Positions 56,372-64,000 of a stretch of 64,000 nucleotides of DNA are shown here, piece by piece. The DNA is taken from the IMG/VR virus record IMGVR_UViG_3300032288_004964, positions 124,001 through 188,000 of that record; one strand, written 5' to 3'. This DNA is from a virus. The notes under the pieces were generated by a model. That model saw only the letters and a list, made by a program, of their open reading frames with translations, was not told where the DNA came from and made no database searches. A program made the translations under genes and the position numbers. Position 1 is the first letter of the stretch, and every line of letters begins with the position of its first letter.

Positions 56372-59300
56372 ATGCCAACACAAAGTTTAGTACTTAGAGG
56401 TTTAATCGGAAGAAGACTAACCATCGAAGAAATGGATGGAAACTTCACATATTTAGAGTCATTAGCTCAAGAACAAGGAGATCAACCAAATCATCAAATT
56501 GCAATAGGAACAGGCACTGGTCTGACTTCATCTGAAAATTTTACATTTGATTATGAGTGTAATAATTTAATATCAGGTAATAATACCATTTGTTCTTGTT
56601 CATCAGAATCTAGTATCATTGGTGGTAATAACAATTGTGTTACTTGTTCTTATGAATCTAGTATCATTGGTGGTCATAACAATTGTGTTGTTTGTTCAGG
56701 TGGATCAACAATCATTGGTGGTTTTAATAACACGGTTACCTACTGTGCTGATTATTCTTCAATTGTTGGTGGTAGAAATAATACTATAAATGGTAGTTGT
56801 TATTATAATACTTATTACTCTTCTATAGTTGGTGGTGAGTATAATACTATTGGTTTAGGATCTTGTGATGCTAGTATAATAGGTGGTTCAGATAATTCTG
56901 TTGATTATTCTTGTAAAGCTGGTATCTTTTCTGGTGTTAGTAGTCATATATGTGATTATTCAGAAAGATCTACTATCTTAGGAGGTTCTCAAGATAGAAT
57001 ATCAAATGAATCTTGTAGATCTACTATTGTTGGTGGTTTTAGAAACTGTATTGTTGATGGTTCTTGTAATTCATCTGTTATGTCTGGATGTTGTAATGAT
57101 ATCTGTTATGGATCAGACAACTCTGTGATATCTGGTGGTTATTGTAATGAGATATGTTGTTACTCTTGTGAGTCTTCTATTATTGGTGGTATTCGTAATA
57201 CAATTAATTGTCAAACTTGTCAATCTACTATTGTTGGTGGGTATTGTAATAGAATTTCAAGCAATGAAGGTTCTGTGGTTTTGGGTGGTCGTTATAATGA
57301 TGTTTGTTGTAGTTCAAACTACACTGTAATATCAGGTTCTAATAATAAAATTTGTTGTGAATCTTGTAATTCATCTATTCTTGGTGGTAATTTTAATATA
57401 GTAGACGGATATTCTTGTAATTCATCTATTATCGGTGGTCAATCTAACTGCATTTGTGGTTCTAATTATGTATCTGGTCCTTATTCTTGTAAGTGTGATT
57501 ATGGTTCTTGTAATTCAGTTATTCTTGGTGGATGTTGTAATCAAATAATTTGTGATTCAGACAACACATCAATTATTGGTGGATGTTGTAATCAAGTTGT
57601 TGGTGATGGTGGTTCTGGAAGAAACTCTATTGTAGGTGGTGCTGATAACACAATTTGTTATTCAGATCACTCGGCAATTATTGGAGGTGAACAAAACAAA
57701 ATTTATGGAGAATCAGATTATTCTGTTATTATTGGTGGATGTTATGGTTTTATTTATGAAACACAATACTCTGCTATAATTGGTGGATGTTGTAATACAA
57801 TATGTATAGGTGGTAATAATGGCAATGGATATGGTGTTATTTTAGGTGGTGGTTCCAATACTTTAAATTGCTATTCTAATAATTCTGGAATTCTAGGTGG
57901 ATATTGTAATACTATAGATTGTTACTCAACTAAATCATCAATTATTGGAGGTGAATCAAATTTAATTATTACAAGTGGTCTTACTGCTAGTGATAATTAT
58001 GGTGTTTATAATGTTTGTCTTGGTGGTAACTCAATTATTGGTGGTCTTACAAATAGTATCATTGATTCTGAAAACTCAGTTATCTTAGGTGGTACTGGTT
58101 TAACATTAGCTACTCAAAGTAACACTGTTTTAGTTCCTCACTTAAAAATTAATAATTTAGATGTTTGTAACTCAGATGATAGAATATTAGTATCTGATGC
58201 TTTTGGTAATATTAATTATAGAGAAGCTTCTACATTAGGTGGAGGTGGTTCATTCTATTCTTGTTGTAATACATTGGATAATACTTCGGTTTCAAATATT
58301 ATAGGCGGTTGTTATAACACAATATGTAATTCTTTTGAGAGTACTATAATCGGTGGTGAAAATAACTATTTATGTGAAGTTGGATTAGGATCTACTATTG
58401 TAGGTGGTATTTGTAATACAATTAATAATGGCGTAGATGCTTCTGGTATTTTTGCTGGTAGATGTAATAAAATTTGTGGAAATAGTGATGGAAATTATTA
58501 TTCAGCTATTATTGGTGGTTATTGTAACTTAATATCAGATGGTAATGAAAGTTCTGTAATCTTAGGTGGTTGTCGTAACTGTATATGTGATTATTCTTAC
58601 AATTCTATGATATCATCTGGGTGTTGTAATTATATATGTGAGTCTGATAGAACATCTATTATAGCGGGGCGTTGTAATACAATTTGTTGTTCTTCAGAGG
58701 ATTCTGTAATTATGGGTGGTTGTTATAATAGAATTGATAGAAACTCTGATAGATCATCTATTGTTGGTGGTGGTTGGAACTCAATTTGTACATATTCTTC
58801 TAGATCAGGTATTCTTGCTGGTTCTGGTAATCATATTTATGATGGATCTTGTCATTCTACAATTGTAGGTGGTCATTGTAACCATATTTATAATTATTCT
58901 TGTCATTCTACAATTGTAGGTGGTGAATGTAACACATTATATAATGACGCTATTAACTCTACAATCAATGGTGGATTTAGAAACTGCTTAGATAGTGTTT
59001 ATAACTCATCAATCTTAGGTGGATATAGAAACTGTGCTCACTATACAATCAACTCAACAATTGTTGGTGGATGTAGAAATATGATATATTATGGTTCTAA
59101 TGAAGGTGCTATATTAGGTGGTGGTTGTAATTCTATTTCTGGTAGTTCTTATCAAGCATCAATTGTTGGTGGTAGATGTAATGAAATAAACAATCATTCT
59201 CATGACTCTTCAATAATTGGGGGTTATAATAACTCAATTTATAGTTGTTCGGAAAAATCTACAATTGTTGGTGGTTTTGATAACTGTATTTGTTGTTCAA

Positions 59301-61402
59301 ATAACTCTGGTATAATTGGTGGTTATAATAATGAGATTTTTGAATCAAGTAGATCTTTAATCTTAGGTGGTTCAAATATGACTCTTAATAATGAAGATGA
59401 TACAGTTTTAGTAAATCGTCTTAAAATTGATACTCTTCAAAATGAACCAGGTGATACTAGAATTGTTACTGCTGATTCTGATGGTAGAATTAGATACAGA
59501 ACAGTTTCTGGTTTAGTTCCAGAATTTGGAGGTATTGTAAATGGCGCTACTAATTCAATGACTGGATTTATGAATAGTATTTATAACTCTAATAATGGTT
59601 CAGTTGTTGGTGGTTCTTATAATGGTGTAACATCTTCAAATTCATCTTCAATAATTGGAGGTGATGCTGGTGTAATTAGTTGTTCACCTGAATCAAGTAT
59701 TATTGGAGGTCAATGTAACACTATATGTTGTTACTCTTGTGACTCATCAATTATAGGTGGTTGTAACAACCACCTAAATTGTAGTTCTAGTTTATCATCT
59801 ATAATTGGTGGTGGTTGTAACACTATAAATTGTTTTTCTATTAGCTCAGCAGTAATTGGTGGTTATCGTAACTTTACATGTAATTACGCAATTGAATCAT
59901 CTGTAATTGGTGGTAGATGTAATAGTGTTTATAACACCTCTTGTAAATCATCTGTAATTGGTGGTTACTATAACTGTATTTATAATGGATCTTGTGAATC
60001 ATCTATTATTGGAGGTCGTGATAACTGTATTTATAACGGAGCTTGTGATTCATCTATCATCGGTGGTGAATGGAACAGAGTTGCTTGGGGTACTTATAAC
60101 TCAACAGTTATTGGCGGTGATTGGAATAGAGTATTCGATTCTTGTGGGGCATCAGTAGTTGGTGGAGCTGGTAATAGAGTAAATGAAACTTATAGATCTG
60201 GTATTTTTGAAGGACATTGTAATCATATTTGTTGTTATTCTGATGATTCTACTATTGTAGGTGGTCACTATAACTGTATTGAGTATTATTCTTGCCAATC
60301 TTCTATAATTGGTGGATGTTGTAATGAAATCTGTTGTACTAATTACGCTTCTATTGTAGGTGGTGCTTGTAACCATATCTGTCAGCGTTCTTATTATTCA
60401 TCTATACTTGGTGGATGTTATAACTGCGTTGTTGATTATTCTTGTTATTCATCTATCTTAGGTGGTGGAAGAAACTGTATTTATAACTCTGATTATACAT
60501 CTATAATTGGTGGTAGATACACTTGTTTAGATAACTCTGATTACTCATCTGTAATTGGTGGATGTTGTAATGGTATGTATAATTCAAGCTACTCATCTGT
60601 AATTGGTGGATGTTGTAATAGACAAACATATTCCGATTTAGCATCTATTGTTGGTGGATATTGTAACTGTATCTGGTCAGGTGATTGCTCAAGTATCATT
60701 GGTGGTTATGGTAATCGATTATGTGGTGGTTATTACGGTGATGACTCAAGAGGATCTTCAATTTTCGGTGGTAATTATAACTGTATGTATAATGGTGTTT
60801 GTAGATCTTCAATTATTGGCGGTTATAGTAATGAAATAAAATGTTACTCTTGTGATTCATCAATAATTGGTGGTTGTAATAATGGAATTTGTTGTGCTTC
60901 TTGTCAATCTTCTATTATTGGTGGTTGTAACAATTATATGTGCTGTTCTTGTAACTCAGTTATATTAGGTGGACAAGATTTAGATGTTTGTAATATAGAC
61001 AATACAGTATTCATGAATGGTACAACTTGGTTAAAACAAACAGTTGAGACATCATTTGAAACTACTGTAAGTGCTGCCACTTTTAGTGTTAACTTTTTAG
61101 AGGGTGGTATTAAATACTTATCATCATTAAGTAATGACTTCCAAGTTGACTTTACAAACTTTCCTGATCCTACTATTGCCAACTCTGTTATAACTTATAC
61201 ATTAATCTTAAATCAAGGTGTTACTCCTTATATGATTACTGGATTAACTATAAATGGTGGTGGTACTCAAACAATTAAGTGGAATGGTGGAAATGTTCCT
61301 ACCGGTAACGCTAATCAAGTTGATACAATAGGTTTAATGTTTGTTTATAATAGTACAGGTTTATTAAGTCAAGTATTGGGTCAAGTTGGAACATTTGCAT
61401 AA
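56372..61402 (+). CDS. Giant cysteine-rich tail fibre with GG-N repeats
   Basis: 1676 residues. The N-terminus 'GRRLTIEEMDGNFTYLESLA' is a common phage-fibre attachment motif. Then come dozens of ~15-20-residue units of the form S-S-I-I-G-G-x-x-N-x-I, like YadA-type head repeats, in three blocks (~75-580, 620-1010, 1060-1530). The first two blocks end in a connector ('NTVLVPHLKINNLDV'; 'DTVLVNRLKIDTLQ'), the third in 'NTVFMNGTTWLKQT'. I count about 138 cysteines, often as GGCCN or ICC. The last ~105 residues match the end of the collagen-like fibre at 48077. Probably trimeric. Confidence 0.82.
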   Translation: MPTQSLVLRGLIGRRLTIEEMDGNFTYLESLAQEQGDQPNHQIAIGTGTGLTSSENFTFDYECNNLISGNNTICSCSSESSIIGGNNNCVTCSYESSIIGGHNNCVVCSGGSTIIGGFNNTVTYCADYSSIVGGRNNTINGSCYYNTYYSSIVGGEYNTIGLGSCDASIIGGSDNSVDYSCKAGIFSGVSSHICDYSERSTILGGSQDRISNESCRSTIVGGFRNCIVDGSCNSSVMSGCCNDICYGSDNSVISGGYCNEICCYSCESSIIGGIRNTINCQTCQSTIVGGYCNRISSNEGSVVLGGRYNDVCCSSNYTVISGSNNKICCESCNSSILGGNFNIVDGYSCNSSIIGGQSNCICGSNYVSGPYSCKCDYGSCNSVILGGCCNQIICDSDNTSIIGGCCNQVVGDGGSGRNSIVGGADNTICYSDHSAIIGGEQNKIYGESDYSVIIGGCYGFIYETQYSAIIGGCCNTICIGGNNGNGYGVILGGGSNTLNCYSNNSGILGGYCNTIDCYSTKSSIIGGESNLIITSGLTASDNYGVYNVCLGGNSIIGGLTNSIIDSENSVILGGTGLTLATQSNTVLVPHLKINNLDVCNSDDRILVSDAFGNINYREASTLGGGGSFYSCCNTLDNTSVSNIIGGCYNTICNSFESTIIGGENNYLCEVGLGSTIVGGICNTINNGVDASGIFAGRCNKICGNSDGNYYSAIIGGYCNLISDGNESSVILGGCRNCICDYSYNSMISSGCCNYICESDRTSIIAGRCNTICCSSEDSVIMGGCYNRIDRNSDRSSIVGGGWNSICTYSSRSGILAGSGNHIYDGSCHSTIVGGHCNHIYNYSCHSTIVGGECNTLYNDAINSTINGGFRNCLDSVYNSSILGGYRNCAHYTINSTIVGGCRNMIYYGSNEGAILGGGCNSISGSSYQASIVGGRCNEINNHSHDSSIIGGYNNSIYSCSEKSTIVGGFDNCICCSNNSGIIGGYNNEIFESSRSLILGGSNMTLNNEDDTVLVNRLKIDTLQNEPGDTRIVTADSDGRIRYRTVSGLVPEFGGIVNGATNSMTGFMNSIYNSNNGSVVGGSYNGVTSSNSSSIIGGDAGVISCSPESSIIGGQCNTICCYSCDSSIIGGCNNHLNCSSSLSSIIGGGCNTINCFSISSAVIGGYRNFTCNYAIESSVIGGRCNSVYNTSCKSSVIGGYYNCIYNGSCESSIIGGRDNCIYNGACDSSIIGGEWNRVAWGTYNSTVIGGDWNRVFDSCGASVVGGAGNRVNETYRSGIFEGHCNHICCYSDDSTIVGGHYNCIEYYSCQSSIIGGCCNEICCTNYASIVGGACNHICQRSYYSSILGGCYNCVVDYSCYSSILGGGRNCIYNSDYTSIIGGRYTCLDNSDYSSVIGGCCNGMYNSSYSSVIGGCCNRQTYSDLASIVGGYCNCIWSGDCSSIIGGYGNRLCGGYYGDDSRGSSIFGGNYNCMYNGVCRSSIIGGYSNEIKCYSCDSSIIGGCNNGICCASCQSSIIGGCNNYMCCSCNSVILGGQDLDVCNIDNTVFMNGTTWLKQTVETSFETTVSAATFSVNFLEGGIKYLSSLSNDFQVDFTNFPDPTIANSVITYTLILNQGVTPYMITGLTINGGGTQTIKWNGGNVPTGNANQVDTIGLMFVYNSTGLLSQVLGQVGTFA
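56597..60962 (+). repeat. Coding repeat array (I-I-G-G-x-x-N-x-I units)
   Basis: DNA built from units around ATT-ATT-GGT-GGT followed by TGT-AAT; the unit length varies by a few codons. Two non-repetitive connectors at ~58110-58260 and ~59380-59550 divide it into three blocks. Confidence 0.85.
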
Positions 61403-61419
61403 AAAAAATTAAGAAATAG

Positions 61420-64000
61420 ATGTTAAGTAAACTATCAACGCATTTAGGACCAGGTTCTCTCTTTTCAGGAGATGAACCACTAGTATTGGAATTTAGTAAT
61501 TCAACTTGGATAAGTACAAATGTTGGTACTTATTCATTAGTTGATGCTTGGAATGAATTTTTTGTAACCATAGAAACACCATTCAAAGATGTAAGTATTG
61601 ATGGTAATAAAATTTCACTAATTGGTGGTAAAGATTTAGAATTAAAAACTAGTTGTTTTAGTAGTAGTGACTTAGTTTCAATTAAAGATAATTCTAGAAT
61701 AATTACAACATTAGGTACTTATTCATTTGATGATTGTTCATTATTAACAGATGCTACCTTAAAAGGAGTTACTTATTCGTATGGTGGATCTTTTAGAGAT
61801 AATGTGAGTTTAACAACTATAATTCTTCCTAATTTACAAGAGATTTTAGGTGATGGTTATTTCTTTTATAATTGTGGATCTGTTAGTAACTTCAATTTAC
61901 CTTTACTTAATAGTATATCAGGTGTTTCTAACTTTTATAATTGTAATAGTATGTCAACTTTAAATTTACCTGTTTGTACTACTTTAGGTGATACAGTACT
62001 TAATAATGATAACTTTGATTCTATTACTGGTAAAACAATAGATTTGACAGTAACTCCTGAATTACTTACTTGTAATGGTGGTACTCCAGATGTTGATATA
62101 CAATATCTACAATCTAATAACACAGTAACTATTCATATACCAACTTCAATTACTTCATTTACTCCAACATCAGCTACTTTCTCAGGTACAACTGTTAGTG
62201 TTGTGGGTAAAGGATTCTACGCCATTGATTCAGTAAAAATAGGTGGAGTTGAAGTTGCGACTTATTCACTTGATAGTTTTACTAATTTAAGTTTAGTTAC
62301 AGGTACTGTTTCAGATGGTTCTGTTTCAATTACTGGTACTTATGGTTCAGCTTCCAAATCTGGATTTGAATGGGATGCTACCGTTAAGTTTAGTTATATT
62401 GCCACTCCTTTAAATGTTTTACCAAATACTTGGACTGATTTATCGTCTTACTATAAAGATTTAGAAATTAAATCAGGCGTATCACTTGATACACTATATT
62501 CAGTTTTATTTGATGGTAGTAATTCAGGATATGGAACTTCAAGTCAAATGACTGTAAAATACACAAATGGATTTACAATAGAAACTTGGGTTAATTTCTC
62601 ATCATTAACATCTGCTAATTATATAATGCAGTTTGTTGATCAAGATTATACAAATACTAATCCAGATTTAACTCTACTTACTATTGATAATGATTTAAGA
62701 ATTCAATCAAGTAATTCTGTTAGTTTTTCTACTAATATAACTGCTAATAAATTCATCAAGGCTGTTGTTACATATGATTCATCAAATGGTGAAACTAAAA
62801 CATATATAAATGGTCAATTAACAAATACTAGTACACTTAATTTATCCACAAGCTATAAGAAAACAATTGGTAAACTTTTTGTTGGTAATATAGGATCTAA
62901 TCAACCTATGAGAATAGGCATGTTAAACTTTGTAAATTATATACAAGATTCAACAACTATTCTTAATAATTATAACAATGAAAGAAACACTTATGATGAA
63001 GCTAAAGGAAGTTTCTTATTTAATTCATCAAGTAGTCAATACTTATCATCTAGCTCACCTGATTATGTAATTGGTACAAATAGCTTTACTTTAGAAGCAT
63101 TTGTTAAAACAACATCTCAAAGCGGTTATGATGGTGTGATTTCAATGTTAGATAACAATGCTCCATTTAATGGTGTTTCTATTAATATTTTTGATGGTAA
63201 TTTTGACTTCTATTCTAAAGGTGGTCAATATACTTCATATACTGCTTCTAATGATACATGGTACCATGTTGCTATAGCAAGAGATAATGGAACTATAAGT
63301 TATTTTGCTAATGGTAGATTGGTAGCTCAATACTCTGATTCTTATAATTATACTCTTCAAGATTTAGTTATAGGTAGATATTATACAGATCTTAATGACC
63401 ACTATATAGATGGTGTTATTGCACAACCTAGATTAACAATAGGCACTGCATTATATAATGGTACATTTAGTGTAACTCCTCCATTAACAAGCGGTTCTAA
63501 TACTAAATTATTATTATTAGATGCTTATAATAACCAATTATTAGATTCTTCTGGACTTACACACTCTGTTATCTCTAATAATAATGTTGGTTGGACAAGT
63601 AGTTTACCTTCAACTATAGGAAGTACTTATGTACAAGATGCTCTTCAGTTTTATGTAGATGCTTCATTAAATACATCTTATCCTGGTTCAGGTACAATTT
63701 GGTATGATATATCAGGAAACTCAAGAGATCTTTCTTGGGGTTATGGATTAACTTATGATTCTGCAAATGGTGGTAATATTCATTTTGATGGTACTAATAG
63801 AGCACTAAGTGGTTCTAACTATACAATTAACTTCTCTAATGGAATTACGGTTGAGGCGGTTGCTAAATATCATTCAGGTTTTTATGGTGGTGTATTTGCA
63901 TTCAATGGTGGTGGTGACTATATTAATGTTCAATTTATGTCTTCTGGTACACAACTTAGATTTGAGCTTGATGCGGGTCAATCCTTATACACAACTGGAG
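61420..64000 (+). CDS. Adhesin-like fibre protein with LRR, TIG-like and LamG domains (3' partial)
   Basis: The frame opens at the ATG at 61420 (MLSKLSTHLGPGSLFSGDEP) and runs without a stop past base 64000 (860 codons seen). Residues ~110-195 hold BspA-type leucine-rich repeats ('SLTTIILPNLQEIL', 'FNLPLLNSIS', 'LNLPVCTTLG'). Residues ~245-325 look like an IPT/TIG beta-sandwich ('ITSFTPTSATFSGTTVSVVG'). Then at least three LamG/ConA-type domains follow ('NGFTIETWVNFSSL', 'NSFTLEAFVKTTSQ', 'NGITVEAVAKYHSG'). These modules suit surface binding. The N-terminus resembles that of 50367. Confidence 0.82.
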   Translation, partial: MLSKLSTHLGPGSLFSGDEPLVLEFSNSTWISTNVGTYSLVDAWNEFFVTIETPFKDVSIDGNKISLIGGKDLELKTSCFSSSDLVSIKDNSRIITTLGTYSFDDCSLLTDATLKGVTYSYGGSFRDNVSLTTIILPNLQEILGDGYFFYNCGSVSNFNLPLLNSISGVSNFYNCNSMSTLNLPVCTTLGDTVLNNDNFDSITGKTIDLTVTPELLTCNGGTPDVDIQYLQSNNTVTIHIPTSITSFTPTSATFSGTTVSVVGKGFYAIDSVKIGGVEVATYSLDSFTNLSLVTGTVSDGSVSITGTYGSASKSGFEWDATVKFSYIATPLNVLPNTWTDLSSYYKDLEIKSGVSLDTLYSVLFDGSNSGYGTSSQMTVKYTNGFTIETWVNFSSLTSANYIMQFVDQDYTNTNPDLTLLTIDNDLRIQSSNSVSFSTNITANKFIKAVVTYDSSNGETKTYINGQLTNTSTLNLSTSYKKTIGKLFVGNIGSNQPMRIGMLNFVNYIQDSTTILNNYNNERNTYDEAKGSFLFNSSSSQYLSSSSPDYVIGTNSFTLEAFVKTTSQSGYDGVISMLDNNAPFNGVSINIFDGNFDFYSKGGQYTSYTASNDTWYHVAIARDNGTISYFANGRLVAQYSDSYNYTLQDLVIGRYYTDLNDHYIDGVIAQPRLTIGTALYNGTFSVTPPLTSGSNTKLLLLDAYNNQLLDSSGLTHSVISNNNVGWTSSLPSTIGSTYVQDALQFYVDASLNTSYPGSGTIWYDISGNSRDLSWGYGLTYDSANGGNIHFDGTNRALSGSNYTINFSNGITVEAVAKYHSGFYGGVFAFNGGGDYINVQFMSSGTQLRFELDAGQSLYTTG

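Noticed and set aside
56597-60962. Regularly repeated DNA that could be taken for a CRISPR or satellite array
   Set aside because: The repeats keep one open frame for 1676 codons, vary by whole codons and encode a protein repeat; there are no constant direct repeats with unique spacers.

Overview
This window is part of a large, AT-rich tailed-phage (Caudoviricetes) genome of T4-like character, very probably infecting a member of the Bacteroidota. The phage calls rest on UvsX, a RuvC-like resolvase, PhoH, homing endonucleases, an S74 tail-fibre chaperone domain and a long block of baseplate and fibre genes. The host call rests on host-type promoters (TATATTTG with an upstream TTG/TTTG about 18-20 bases away), the lack of Shine-Dalgarno sequences, and a short homologue of the Bacteroidota histone-H1-like protein Hc1. 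The standard bacterial code is used (TAA, TAG and TGA all stop). No integrase, IS element or CRISPR array was seen, and there is no gene-free stretch longer than about 150 bases.

Layout. 1-3.7 kb: the end of an S74 tail fibre, small proteins, a GH16 glycoside hydrolase and a stand-alone piece resembling the C-terminus of a T4-type capsid protein. 3.7-10 kb: proteins with a T4-like capsid-targeting N-terminus, including two ferritin-like proteins and an ankyrin-repeat protein, plus a MazG-type pyrophosphohydrolase. 10-21 kb: recombination genes (RuvC-like, UvsX), three homing-endonuclease-like genes, an Hc1-like protein, a prolyl-hydroxylase-like oxygenase, more targeted proteins and cysteine synthase. 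21-31.4 kb: a mostly plus-strand series of small enzymes (metallophosphoesterase, SLOG, GreA, two HAD hydrolases, two Nudix hydrolases, nucleotidyltransferase, polynucleotide ligase, metallopeptidase) with a tRNA-Cys-like gene. 31.4-38 kb: virion-like proteins, an M20/M28-type peptidase and PhoH. 38-64 kb: very long structural and fibre genes (Trp-rich, collagen-like, LamG, Cys-rich GG-repeat), interrupted by a sulfur/sugar module (GT9-like glycosyltransferase, sulfotransferase, APS kinase, small adenylyltransferase, DUF2061).

Three themes stand out. First, at least fifteen proteins begin with a short Lys/aromatic motif ending in (F/I/L/Y)-x-E, closely like the T4 capsid-targeting sequence that the prohead protease removes. 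This suggests an unusually large protein cargo carried in the head. Second, about a dozen genes on both strands have TAATATATA placed four or five bases before the ATG, suggesting a phage promoter class that makes leaderless mRNAs. Third, sulfur: a fibre with about 140 cysteines, a cysteine synthase, a tRNA-Cys-like gene, an APS kinase and a sulfotransferase lie in the same genome. All functions are read from motifs and context; no database search was possible.
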